From Treponema sp. (GTDB taxonomy: Bacteria > Spirochaetota > Spirochaetia > Treponematales > Breznakiellaceae): 7,777 bases of DNA. The stretch lies in the NCBI GenBank assembly GCA_031284385.1, contig JAISZZ010000074.1, positions 1-7,777 on the forward strand, written 5' to 3'. Position 1 is the first letter of the stretch. Each line of letters begins with the position of its first letter. The position numbers and the translations under genes were made by a program. The notes under the pieces were generated by a model. It worked only from the letters and a program-made list of their open reading frames with translations. It was not told the DNA's origin and did not search any database. Below, piece by piece: positions 1 through 7,178 of the stretch.

Positions 1-25
1 GGAGGCCGGATGTAAAATTATTGAT

Positions 26-55
26 TTGACAACAAAACAAAATTTGAAATATAAC
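26..55 (+). promoter_or_regulatory. sigma-70-type promoter for the LicC-like gene
   Basis: A consensus -35 box TTGACA lies at 26-31 and a -10 box TATAAC at 50-55, separated by 18 bp. Transcription should start near position 62, giving a leader of about 52 nt before the ATG at 114. The boxes match the bacterial housekeeping consensus at 11 of 12 positions, but no experimental start is known. AT-rich DNA gives chance matches, so this is a prediction. Confidence 0.55.
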
Positions 56-58
56 AAA

Positions 59-70
59 CCGGATATCCGG
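59..70. promoter_or_regulatory. perfect 12-bp palindrome, candidate operator
   Basis: CCGGATATCCGG is its own reverse complement. It begins 4 bp after the predicted -10 box and covers the predicted transcription start near 62, where a bound dimeric repressor would block initiation. It could also form a small hairpin at the 5' end of the mRNA. The regulator is unknown, and the operator role is inferred from symmetry and position only. Confidence 0.4.
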
Positions 71-82
71 AATAATTTTTTT

Positions 83-100
83 ATCGCCATGCGCGGCGAT
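83..100 (+). promoter_or_regulatory. leader hairpin directly before the Shine-Dalgarno
   Basis: ATCGCC (83-88) and GGCGAT (95-100) are perfect inverted repeats around a 6-nt loop. The hairpin ends two bases before the GGAGG at 103-107, which is 6 nt from the ATG at 114. A 6-bp stem with four G-C pairs this close to the ribosome site could influence initiation or protect the 5' end of the message. No ligand-binding riboswitch fold is recognisable. Confidence 0.4.
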
Positions 101-113
101 TTGGAGGTAGACT

Positions 114-887
114 ATGAAAGTTATTGTATTAGCTGCGGGACAGGGAACACGCCTGCGTCCGCTGACTGACAATCAGCCTAAATGTATGGTTGAATTCCGC
201 GGCAAGCCTATAATAGATTATATCATCGAAACGGTTAAGCGGAACGGCATTGACAATATTGTTGTTGTTGATGGTTACAGAAGGGATGTGCTTGAAAATC
301 ATCTGGCTGGTCAAAATATAAAATTCCGCGTAAATGAATCTTACGAAAATGCTAATATGGTATCGACATTGTTTTGTGCCGGCGCTGAATTGAATGATGA
401 TATTATTATTTCGTATGCGGATATTATTTATTCGCCGGCTGTCCTTGAAAAATTGATTGACGATCCTGCCGAATTCGCGGTTGTCGTGGACAGGGACTGG
501 AAGGAATTGTGGAGCGCACGCATGGAAAATCCGCTGCTCGATGCTGAAACAATGAAGATTGACGGTGAGGGTTTTATCTATGAACTTGGCAAGAAACCTA
601 AAAGTTATGACGAAATTCAAGGGCAGTATATCGGGCTTATAAAAATTAAAAAAGATTTTTTGCGGACGGTAATAAAATACTACGACGGGCTTGACAGAAA
701 CGCCGTGTATGACGGCAAAAATTTTGACAATATGTATATGACGAGTCTGATACAACTTATCGCGGATAATGTTAAAAAACCAAAAGCTGTATTTATCAAC
801 GGCGGCTGGGTGGAAATAGACAGCGTTGAAGACCTGCGAGTCTACGAGAAAGCTGAAATCGCCGCCCGCGCCCACCAGTGGTTTTAA
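114..887 (+). CDS. LicC-like nucleotidyltransferase (sugar/alcohol-phosphate activating)
   Basis: This 257-residue cytoplasmic protein has the NTP-transferase (GT-A-like) fold signature. The N-terminus carries LAAGQGTRLRPLT (residues 6-18) followed by P22-K23, the nucleotide-binding loop and catalytic lysine of the family. D103 in a YAD motif and D236 in WVEIDSVEDL are placed like the two metal-binding aspartates. The WVEIDSVEDL ending resembles LicC, the choline-phosphate cytidylyltransferase that makes CDP-choline for surface decoration. Related enzymes activate aminoethylphosphonate or sugar phosphates, so the substrate is not settled. A DRDW...W stretch at 126-133 and a DAE at 143-145 lie in the middle of the protein, where substrate specificity would be expected. 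The start is well supported by GGAGG 6 nt upstream. It appears monocistronic: it has its own promoter, and guaB downstream has another. Length is normal for the family and nothing looks broken. Confidence 0.88.
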   Translation: MKVIVLAAGQGTRLRPLTDNQPKCMVEFRGKPIIDYIIETVKRNGIDNIVVVDGYRRDVLENHLAGQNIKFRVNESYENANMVSTLFCAGAELNDDIIISYADIIYSPAVLEKLIDDPAEFAVVVDRDWKELWSARMENPLLDAETMKIDGEGFIYELGKKPKSYDEIQGQYIGLIKIKKDFLRTVIKYYDGLDRNAVYDGKNFDNMYMTSLIQLIADNVKKPKAVFINGGWVEIDSVEDLRVYEKAEIAARAHQWF

Positions 888-929
888 CATACCTATGGAA
901 GCGCTGATTTATGCGGATGTGCAATAGAG

Positions 930-956
930 TTGTTCAAAATTGAAGTTTTTGAACAA
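930..956. repeat. palindromic repeat element, copy 1 (between the LicC-like gene and guaB)
   Basis: TTGTTCAAAA (930-939) and TTTTGAACAA (947-956) form a perfect 10-bp stem around a 7-nt loop, TTGAAGT. It lies 42 bp past the stop codon of the upstream gene and 30 bp before the guaB -35 box. No U-tract follows, so it is not a classical terminator, though it may end or stabilise the upstream transcript. Its reverse complement closely matches the hairpin after guaB at 2462-2493. The right arm continues into a 15-base stretch (949-963) repeated exactly at 2545-2559. Confidence 0.7.
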
Positions 957-986
957 GTCCAATATACAAATTACATGATTTCCGCC

Positions 987-1015
987 TTGATATAACAGTG
1001 GGGACTCTATATAAT
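987..1015 (+). promoter_or_regulatory. near-consensus sigma-70-type promoter of guaB
   Basis: TTGATA (987-992) and TATAAT (1010-1015) are spaced by exactly 17 bp, matching the housekeeping consensus at 11 of 12 positions with ideal spacing. The expected start, about 7 nt past the -10 box, falls at 1022 give or take one, which is the A of the preferred guaB ATG. This implies a leaderless mRNA. It also argues against the upstream in-frame GTG at 998, which lies inside the promoter spacer. Confidence 0.65.
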
Positions 1016-1021
1016 TCATAT

Positions 1022-2458
1022 ATGTTTGTTGAAGCGTACTCTTTCGATGATGTGTTATTACTGCCAGGGTATTCCGAGATACTCCCGCGTGATTGTAATG
1101 TTAAGACACGGCTTTGCGCCGGAATAAAGTTGAATGTACCGGTTATATCGGCGGCGATGGATACCGTAACGGAAGAAAAACTCGCGATAGCGATTGCCCT
1201 CGAAGGCGGGGCGGGGGTTATTCACCATAACCTTAGTCCTGATGAGCAGGCGCGGCAGGTTTCCGTCGTTAAACGGTATCTCAACTGGGTAATAGAAACG
1301 CCGGTAACGGTGAACGAAAACGCCAAAGTCGGCGAGATAAAAGAGATGATGCGGCGCTGTAACGTGTCCGGTATGCCTGTTTTGGACAAAGACCAGCGCC
1401 TTGTCGGTATTATAACGAGCCGCGATCTGCGTTTTTGCAGTGATGACACGCTGAGTGTTTCAGATGTAATGACGCGGAAACTAATTATCGAGCAGGGTTT
1501 GCCCTCTCCGGACAGCGCGCGCAAGAAATTTGACAAGAATCGTATAGAAAAACTGCCGGTTGTTGACAACGAAAACCGTTTGACAGGGCTTATCACCGTT
1601 AAAGACATGGAAAAACACGCGCAATACCCTCACGCGGCGATGGACGGTACGGGAAGATTGATTGTAGGCGCGGCCATTTCCCCGATGGACTACGAGGAAC
1701 GCATACCGCTTTTGATGAATGCCCACATTGATTTTATTGTCGTTGATACGGCTCACGGAGATACAAAAAATGTGTCTCAGGCTGTCAGCGGGATAAAAAA
1801 GAAGTTTGACGTGCCGGTAATCAGCGGTAATGTGGCTACAAAAGAAGGGACGCGCCGCCTCATCGATGCCGGTACGGATGCTGTAAAAGTTGGCATGGGG
1901 CCGGGTTCTATATGTACAACCCGCGTTGTAGCCGGTGTCGGTGTGCCGCAGTTTACAGCCGTTTGGGATTGCGCGGAAGAGGCCGCCAAACACGATATTC
2001 CGGTAATCGCGGACGGTGGAATAAAATTTTCAGGCGACATAACGAAAGCGATAGGCGCGGGCGCTGATACAGTAATGATAGGCAGCCTGTTTGCCGGTTT
2101 GAAAGAATCTCCGGGAAACGAAATAATTTTTGACGGACGTATCTACAAAGAATACAGGGGCATGGGAAGTATAGGCGCATTAAAGCGCGGCGGACGGGAT
2201 AGATACCAGATATCAAAGGATGAGGAGCCTACGCCGGAAGGAATAGAAGGCCGTGTTCCCTACAAGGGAGAAATGCGCTCATTTTTACTCCAACTTGTAT
2301 CTGGCCTTCGCAAAGGTATGGGCTACTGCGGTTGTAAAGACATAGCCGAGCTGAAGAGTTACCGTAAATTTGTCAGAATTACGGCGGCGGGACTGCGTGA
2401 AAGCCACGCGCACGATGTCCAGATAACGCAAGAAGCGCCTAACTATTCGCGAATGTAA
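1022..2458 (+). CDS. guaB: inosine-5'-monophosphate dehydrogenase
   Basis: GuaB oxidises IMP to XMP with NAD+, the committed step of GMP synthesis, as a cytoplasmic tetramer or octamer. From this ATG the protein has 478 residues, close to the usual 480-490 of bacterial enzymes. The N-terminus has the hallmark [17 protein letters not shown]. Two CBS domains follow at about residues 90-205 ([19 protein letters not shown] and [19 protein letters not shown]). The catalytic loop [11 protein letters not shown] carries nucleophile Cys298. IMP-binding segments are [10 protein letters not shown] and MIGSLFAG, and the mobile flap holds Arg394-Tyr395 and [12 protein letters not shown]. All key residues are present. 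An in-frame GTG at 998 would add eight residues, but it has no Shine-Dalgarno and lies within the promoter. The ATG also lacks a Shine-Dalgarno, as expected for a leaderless message; the nearest purine stretch, GGGG at 1000-1003, is 18 nt away. No guaA neighbour is seen. Confidence 0.97.
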   Translation: MFVEAYSFDDVLLLPGYSEILPRDCNVKTRLCAGIKLNVPVISAAMDTVTEEKLAIAIALEGGAGVIHHNLSPDEQARQVSVVKRYLNWVIETPVTVNENAKVGEIKEMMRRCNVSGMPVLDKDQRLVGIITSRDLRFCSDDTLSVSDVMTRKLIIEQGLPSPDSARKKFDKNRIEKLPVVDNENRLTGLITVKDMEKHAQYPHAAMDGTGRLIVGAAISPMDYEERIPLLMNAHIDFIVVDTAHGDTKNVSQAVSGIKKKFDVPVISGNVATKEGTRRLIDAGTDAVKVGMGPGSICTTRVVAGVGVPQFTAVWDCAEEAAKHDIPVIADGGIKFSGDITKAIGAGADTVMIGSLFAGLKESPGNEIIFDGRIYKEYRGMGSIGALKRGGRDRYQISKDEEPTPEGIEGRVPYKGEMRSFLLQLVSGLRKGMGYCGCKDIAELKSYRKFVRITAAGLRESHAHDVQITQEAPNYSRM

Positions 2459-2461
2459 TAT

Positions 2462-2493
2462 AGCTGTTCAAAAACTTCAGTTTTTGAACAGCT
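2462..2493. repeat. palindromic repeat element, copy 2 (just after guaB)
   Basis: AGCTGTTCAAAAAC (2462-2475) and GTTTTTGAACAGCT (2480-2493) form a perfect 14-bp stem with a TTCA tetraloop, starting 4 bases after the guaB stop codon. There is no T-tract on either side, so it is at best an atypical terminator; a role in protecting the 3' end is equally possible. The core TGTTCAAAAACTTCA matches the reverse complement of copy 1 at 930-956. The stem base pair outside TGTTC differs between copies (T-A in one, C-G in the other) but stays paired. Confidence 0.75.
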
Positions 2494-2505
2494 TCCGCTT
2501 AAATG

Positions 2506-2525
2506 GCAAAATGCACAGCATTTGC
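2506..2525. repeat. second small hairpin in the guaB-cyclase gap
   Basis: AAATGC (2509-2514) and GCATTT (2518-2523) pair around ACA. With a one-base bulge the stem extends by two more pairs (GC at 2506-2507 with GC at 2524-2525). It follows the larger hairpin by 12 bp. It may assist transcript ending after guaB, but no T-tract follows and the function is unknown. Confidence 0.35.
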
Positions 2526-2544
2526 GAGAGAGCCTATAAGGTTC

Positions 2545-2559
2545 TTGAACAAGTCCAAT
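2545..2559. repeat. 15-base exact repeat of part of the palindromic element
   Basis: TTGAACAAGTCCAAT occurs here and, identically, at 949-963, where it is the right arm and flank of copy 1. Here the left arm is missing, so it looks like a solo half-element. With copies 1 and 2 it indicates a dispersed family of short intergenic repeats in this genome. Confidence 0.6.
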
Positions 2560-2602
2560 GCCGTCGCCTCTATCAAAACTTCGCCGTAACCGCCGGCGGG
2601 CG

Positions 2603-2631
2603 TTGATAAAAGTCTTTGTAACATATAGAAT
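2603..2631 (+). promoter_or_regulatory. sigma-70-type promoter for the cyclase operon
   Basis: TTGATA (2603-2608) and TAGAAT (2626-2631) are spaced by 17 bp. Transcription would start near 2638, giving a leader of about 40 nt to the TTG start at 2678. The position supports that start and excludes the longer in-frame reading from ATG 2558, which begins upstream of the promoter. Confidence 0.5.
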
Positions 2632-2677
2632 TTCAATATGGAAGCGTGTATTCCAGAGAAATATTGAGGGGTTTTAT

Positions 2678-4591
2678 TTGGCAATAAGAGTTAGATTTCC
2701 GATTGGGGCAAAACTTGTTACTGTAATTACCGCCATATTTTTTCTGTCTCTAGGCGTAATAACGTTTCTTGTAGCGCTTTTTGTAAGCGCCGATGTGGAA
2801 GTAACGGCGCGTACCAATAACCGGAATATCAACGAAATGTCATCACGCACGGTAGAAGATAAGTTGGGGCTGATAAAATCAACCAGTCTAGTTTTTATGG
2901 AAAATGTTTCAACTGTCAACGCCGAAACCCACAACATAAATATTCTAAAACAAATGGCGGAGCTGTTTTTTTCAAAAAATCCCGACATCGCCGTAATATT
3001 GGACCGCGGACAGTTCGAAACGGAAGATGCGGTTACAAGCATCGTCAACGAGCGGTTTTTTTTATCAAACGCAATATCATCATCTATGCTTGACAAATTT
3101 GTTGAATCGAATTTCCAGACTCTAAATCGCTCGATGATAGGCGAAACAATAGTTATAAACGCCGCGCCATTTTTCAACGGCATACCTCTGCTCGCGATAA
3201 GTTTTCCCATGGGCGGGTTTAACAGTATTTTGGTACTATTTTCATCGGTATCAATCACAGATTCATTTGGAACCGGCGCGAATTCAACTTTTTTAATAAA
3301 TTATTTCGGCGATGTCCTCGTTCATCCGAATCATGATTTTGTCAAAGCCGGAACAAATATGATGGTAAACCCGTTTATTCAAGAATGTATCGCAAGTTCC
3401 GCCATAACGCTTGAAAAGCGGTTTGATGACGAGGAAGGCCGCGACTTTTTCGGCACATCAAAAAAATTATCGCTCGCGAATATAATAGTCATCTCGTTTG
3501 TAAGCGCGGATGTCGTGTTTGAGGGAATCAACGCGACTACAAGGCGTAACATATATCTTTCTCTGGGAGTTTGGTTTATAGCCGTGCTGTTTCTCTGGTT
3601 TTTTTCAAAAAATATAAGCCGTCCGCTGGAAGAATTGAAAGACGCTGCTGAAAAAATATCGGACGGTTACTATCACTTAAACTTGAAAGTAAAAAACCAT
3701 GACGAAACGGGTATATTGACTGCGAGTGTTCAAAGCATGAGTAATGTTCTGCGGAACTTTGAGGTTTTTACGAACAAGCGGGTCGCAAATTTGGCGCGGG
3801 AAGGCCGGCTTTCGATAGGCGGAGTGCGCCGGAACGCGACTGTATTTTTCTCGGACATAAGGTCTTTCACCGCCATATCCGAAAAGTTAACGCCGGCTGA
3901 AGTTGTAGAATTTTTGAATGATTACATGGACAGGATGGTTTCGTGCGTGATTTTAACGGGCGGAATCATCGACAAATTTATTGGGGACGCAATCATGGCG
4001 CATTGGGGCGCGGTTGATAGCGCGGGCAGCGCGGAGGCGGACGCTCTCTGCGGGGTGCGAGCCGCTCTTATGATGAGAGCGAGCCTGCGCTGCTTCAACA
4101 AGGGACGCGGCAGCGGCAAGAATCCCGTCATAAAGATAGGCTGCGGCCTCAACAGCGGTTATGTTACGGCGGGGCAAATCGGCTCGAAAGAACATGTCGT
4201 ATTCACAGTGATAGGCGAAGCCGTAAGTTTTGCTGACCGCGTGGAAACATTTAACAAAGCGTTTGGTACGGAAATACTCATATCGGAATACACATGGAAA
4301 CTTGTAAAAGATTATATCATAGCGCAAGAGATGGGGGCGGTTACGGAAGCCGGTCGAAAAGTAAAGATTTTCGCTGTAATCAACATTAAAAACGGCGATG
4401 AATCCGACCGCCTGCTTGCTGATTTGCAAAAAATTCCCAATACGGACATGGAAACCTGTGGAAAATGCGTAGGACCCAGCGGTCCGCGCAACATTCATGA
4501 GCTTAGGGCTTTGTTGGGGCTGCCAGAACCGAATTTGAGCGGTATAAACCTTGACGAAGAAGAAAAAAAGTACAACGTACAGGCTTCGTAG
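2678..4591 (+). CDS. membrane-bound class III adenylate/guanylate cyclase with periplasmic sensor domain
   Basis: This 637-residue inner-membrane protein should make cAMP (or cGMP) in response to an outside signal. The order is TM1 (about 11-35), a periplasmic region to about 290 with a Cache-like stretch (FLINYFGDVLVHPNHDFV), TM2 (about 292-309), HAMP (about 310-362, starting NISRPLEEL), and a catalytic domain at about 388-540. Metal-binding Asp393 (FSDIRSFT) and Asp437 (DKFIGDA) are present. Lys433 and Thr510 (FTVIGEAV) match the adenine-specifying pair of class IIIb cyclases, and Arg521 matches the transition-state arginine. The partner asparagine, four residues earlier, is Ser517. The C-terminal tail has a CGKC pair (Cys594, Cys597) and an acidic end. 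The start is TTG: GAGGGG at 2666-2671 is 6 nt upstream, the leading MAIRVRFPIGAKLV suits a membrane sensor, and a promoter lies just before. An ATG at 2558 would add 40 basic, low-quality residues. It is the first gene of an apparent operon with the FecR-domain gene. Confidence 0.95.
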   Translation: MAIRVRFPIGAKLVTVITAIFFLSLGVITFLVALFVSADVEVTARTNNRNINEMSSRTVEDKLGLIKSTSLVFMENVSTVNAETHNINILKQMAELFFSKNPDIAVILDRGQFETEDAVTSIVNERFFLSNAISSSMLDKFVESNFQTLNRSMIGETIVINAAPFFNGIPLLAISFPMGGFNSILVLFSSVSITDSFGTGANSTFLINYFGDVLVHPNHDFVKAGTNMMVNPFIQECIASSAITLEKRFDDEEGRDFFGTSKKLSLANIIVISFVSADVVFEGINATTRRNIYLSLGVWFIAVLFLWFFSKNISRPLEELKDAAEKISDGYYHLNLKVKNHDETGILTASVQSMSNVLRNFEVFTNKRVANLAREGRLSIGGVRRNATVFFSDIRSFTAISEKLTPAEVVEFLNDYMDRMVSCVILTGGIIDKFIGDAIMAHWGAVDSAGSAEADALCGVRAALMMRASLRCFNKGRGSGKNPVIKIGCGLNSGYVTAGQIGSKEHVVFTVIGEAVSFADRVETFNKAFGTEILISEYTWKLVKDYIIAQEMGAVTEAGRKVKIFAVINIKNGDESDRLLADLQKIPNTDMETCGKCVGPSGPRNIHELRALLGLPEPNLSGINLDEEEKKYNVQAS

Positions 4592-4604
4592 GCGCGTGAA
4601 TTGA

Positions 4605-7109
4605 ATGAATACGATAAAAAACGACGTTAAAAAACGATACATCATTGATATAATCGCCATAATTCTATGTATTGGCGGCGCTGCGCTGGCATTTTTTTTG
4701 TTCTGGCGCGATTTGAACGCTACTCTTACAAAACAAAATGAAACGCCCATAGCCACAATCAGTTTCAAACAAAAGACCGCGCAGCGGCGTTTTGGCGATA
4801 GAGTTGTATGGGACTTATTGAGACAAGATTCGCCATTATATTCCAGCGATGTCATTCACACGTCGGATCTCGCGGAGGCGACAATATTCTTTTCGGAAGA
4901 TGAGGCCTCAATAGCTATGTCTGAAAACACGCTTGTACAAATATTCGAATCGGATGACAGTATGCGTATCGAACTGTCCGGCGGGGCGGTAAATGTCAAC
5001 GCCGGAAGTAATGGCGCAAAACTTATTCTTGTTGCGTCCGGTACGGAGATAGACATAGGCGCGGAAAGTATTGTCAGCGCATCCGCCGCCGCGGGGGCGG
5101 ATTCAGGCGTGCAGGTTGTTAAAGGCGGAGCCAACATAATTACTAGTGACGGCATCGTGGAAATCGGGGCGGGAGACGCGCTGGCGTTGAACTCCAGCGG
5201 AAATCCGGTGATTTCACCTTCCATATCCCTAATGTCACCAAAACCTGCCGCCCACTATATCACGGACAAAGAAGAGACATCCATAAATTTTTCATGGAAT
5301 ACCTCAAATTTCAGTTCTCAAAACTTTGTGCGTTTCCAAATCGGGTTGGACCAGCGATTTTCTCAAAGGCTGGAGTCGCTTGATATACGCAATTCACGCT
5401 CGCAAACCGTCAACTTAAAACCCGGCGTATACTGGTGGCGCGCATTGCCGGTCAGCGATAACGACCAGAACAACACGCCCGAAATGGTGTTTTCTAATAA
5501 ATTCTGGGTGGTCAAGGTGAAAAAACCAGAAACGCTGTCTCCGGCGTTTAACAGTTTGATAACGTACCGCTCGGCGCTGCCTACCGTGCGTTTCCAGTGG
5601 TCGGTTGATGAAACTCTCGATATGAACAGCTACTCGCTCAAAGCCGCAAATAATCCCCAGATGCAGAATCCGGTACTGTCGGCAACGGTACGCGGCGATT
5701 CATTTTCTTACAACGAACTGGGGGAAGGAACATGGTATTGGCAGGTGAGTCCGGTATATCCGGCGGATTGGGACGGGGCATCGTTGTTTTCAGCGGTATC
5801 AAATATGGCCATGTTTACAATCAAACGCTCGGAGGGCGAGTTTGCGGCGCTGTCGTTGATACAGCCCGCAGATGCGGTTTTTGTTGGAATAGGTGAAAAT
5901 GCCGAAACCGTGCTATTTTCATGGAAAAATGTGGTCGAAGCGGCCAATTATACGTTTGAGATTGCGGATAATCTTGACTTCCAAAATCCGCTATTAGTAA
6001 AAACGCTTACCGAAAACAGTTATTTATTGAATCCGGTGATAACGAGGCTAAATCCGGGCGTTAATTTTTGGAGGGTCAGCTATTCGGACAGTAATGGCGC
6101 ATCATCGCCGCCATCCCCTGCGCGTTACTTTAACACGAGCGAAAATGGAATCGTGTTTGAAAGCGTTTTTCCGCCAGACAGCTACAGCGTGAACAGCGCA
6201 AACTTTGGCTCTGTCCATTTTCAGTGGAACAGTAATTTGGGAACTCCGTACCGTTTCCAGATTGCCCGTGACAATTCATTTAGCGAACTTTTGGTAGACC
6301 TAACAACCGAAGAAACGGCGTATCAGTCGGAGTTGGCTCAGCTCAAACTTAACGAGGGAAACTATTTCTGGAGGATAAAAAGCGTTTTTAATGGGCGGGA
6401 CATAGAAACTGCCGCCCGCCGCATTGATATATTGCCGTCAAATCACATAACGCTTGAAGAACCTCCCGCCGGCGCTGAAATTGACGGATTGCGGGCGGCT
6501 CGCGGGCTTGTGGAAATTCGCTGGTCATCGGTAGAACCTGTCGCAAGTTCACGTTTGGTAGTCTCCCGCAACGGCGAGCCGTTTTTTGAGCTGCGTAACC
6601 CGGGTCGCGCCGTAGCTTTGCCTGCGCTTACGGAGGGTTCGTACACTTGGAACGTGTTGGCGGAAACATCGGGCGGTGTAGACATAAGCGCCGTATCTCC
6701 GTCCGGTTTTCGCGTCATACAGGTTCCGCGTCTGCCCGCCGCGACAGGATTGAGGCCGGCATCCGGTCAAAATTTTGGCGCGGAACAGTTGCGTGGAACG
6801 CGCATGATAAATTTCGCGTGGAATCCGGTTCCCGGCGCTAACGCATATATTTTCAGACTGTACCGCGAAAGTGATGCTCGCCGCGAACGTCCTGTCATAA
6901 ACACTGCTCCGTTTAGGGCGGCGGCCTACGCTATCACCGACCTAACACTTCTTGAACCGGGTGTCATGTTCTGGCAGGTAGAGGCGATTTTTGTATCACC
7001 GTCAGGCGCGATAGAGCAGCGCGGCGCTCCCGCCGAAAGCCGGTTTAACATAAATATCAGCGTTCCGGTTTCCCCGAAATTTCCCGACAGCGAAGCGTAT
7101 GGCCGTTAG
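4605..7109 (+). CDS. membrane-anchored FecR-domain protein with six beta-sandwich repeats
   Basis: This 834-residue protein has a short basic N-terminus, one membrane segment (about 12-34) without a clear cleavage site, and the rest probably in the periplasm. Residues about 55-200 fit a FecR domain (SPLYSSDVIHTSDLAEATIF, then glycine- and valine-rich beta repeats). FecR domains are known from iron-siderophore signalling, but no sigma factor or TonB receptor gene is nearby, so a FecR-type sigma circuit is unlikely. From about 205 to 820 there are six repeats. Each has a first strand ending in W (INFSWN, VRFQWS, VLFSWK, VHFQWN, VEIRWS, INFAWN) and a later GxxxW strand, at residues 274, 375, 485, 585, 678 and 786. 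They resemble fibronectin III-like modules. The start ATG lies 13 bp after the cyclase stop with no good Shine-Dalgarno, so translational coupling is likely. The operon suggests it senses or supports the envelope for the cyclase; the exact role is unknown. Confidence 0.9.
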   Translation: MNTIKNDVKKRYIIDIIAIILCIGGAALAFFLFWRDLNATLTKQNETPIATISFKQKTAQRRFGDRVVWDLLRQDSPLYSSDVIHTSDLAEATIFFSEDEASIAMSENTLVQIFESDDSMRIELSGGAVNVNAGSNGAKLILVASGTEIDIGAESIVSASAAAGADSGVQVVKGGANIITSDGIVEIGAGDALALNSSGNPVISPSISLMSPKPAAHYITDKEETSINFSWNTSNFSSQNFVRFQIGLDQRFSQRLESLDIRNSRSQTVNLKPGVYWWRALPVSDNDQNNTPEMVFSNKFWVVKVKKPETLSPAFNSLITYRSALPTVRFQWSVDETLDMNSYSLKAANNPQMQNPVLSATVRGDSFSYNELGEGTWYWQVSPVYPADWDGASLFSAVSNMAMFTIKRSEGEFAALSLIQPADAVFVGIGENAETVLFSWKNVVEAANYTFEIADNLDFQNPLLVKTLTENSYLLNPVITRLNPGVNFWRVSYSDSNGASSPPSPARYFNTSENGIVFESVFPPDSYSVNSANFGSVHFQWNSNLGTPYRFQIARDNSFSELLVDLTTEETAYQSELAQLKLNEGNYFWRIKSVFNGRDIETAARRIDILPSNHITLEEPPAGAEIDGLRAARGLVEIRWSSVEPVASSRLVVSRNGEPFFELRNPGRAVALPALTEGSYTWNVLAETSGGVDISAVSPSGFRVIQVPRLPAATGLRPASGQNFGAEQLRGTRMINFAWNPVPGANAYIFRLYRESDARRERPVINTAPFRAAAYAITDLTLLEPGVMFWQVEAIFVSPSGAIEQRGAPAESRFNINISVPVSPKFPDSEAYGR

Positions 7110-7140
7110 TGAATCTCTGATTCATGCAAGAATAATGATA

Positions 7141-7154
7141 GACTTGTTTAAATT
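7141..7154. repeat. degenerate trace of the palindromic element's half
   Basis: GACTTGTTTAAATT resembles GACTTGTTCAAAA, the reverse complement of the arm found at 930-963 and 2545-2559. The match is short (about 12 of 14) and could be chance. If real, it is a worn third half-copy between the FecR gene and the decayed minus-strand gene. Confidence 0.25.
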
Positions 7155-7178
7155 GCGAGCTGCCTCATTTAGAAAATG

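Noticed and set aside
2..169. Open plus-strand frame from the left edge to TGA at 167-169, as a possible end of an upstream gene
   Set aside because: It would overlap the LicC-like gene by 56 bases and run through a good promoter, palindrome and leader hairpin. The residues match nothing I recognise, so chance openness is more likely.
998..1021. GTG start for guaB with eight extra residues
   Set aside because: It lies between the -35 and -10 boxes of a near-consensus promoter, has no Shine-Dalgarno, and adds residues not typical of GuaB.
2558..2677. ATG start for the cyclase with 40 extra residues
   Set aside because: It precedes the predicted promoter and overlaps the 15-base repeat. Its residues are basic and unstructured, whereas TTG 2678 has GAGGGG at ideal spacing.
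2499..2684. 61-codon minus-strand reading frame between guaB and the cyclase
   Set aside because: It spans the repeat half-element and the cyclase promoter and start. Some of its residues look protein-like, so a remnant cannot be excluded, but there is no motif or ribosome site to support a gene.
4692..4699. Eight-T tract near the start of the FecR-domain gene (also at 3056-3063 in the cyclase) as a phase-variation switch
   Set aside because: The runs encode Phe/Leu-rich membrane or core segments and are moderate in length for AT-rich codons. No sign of slippage can be seen from one sequence.
7110..7124. TGAATC/GATTCA hairpin right after the FecR-domain gene as a terminator
   Set aside because: The stem is only 6 bp with mostly A-T pairs, the loop is 3 nt, and no T-tract follows. 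It is too weak to call.
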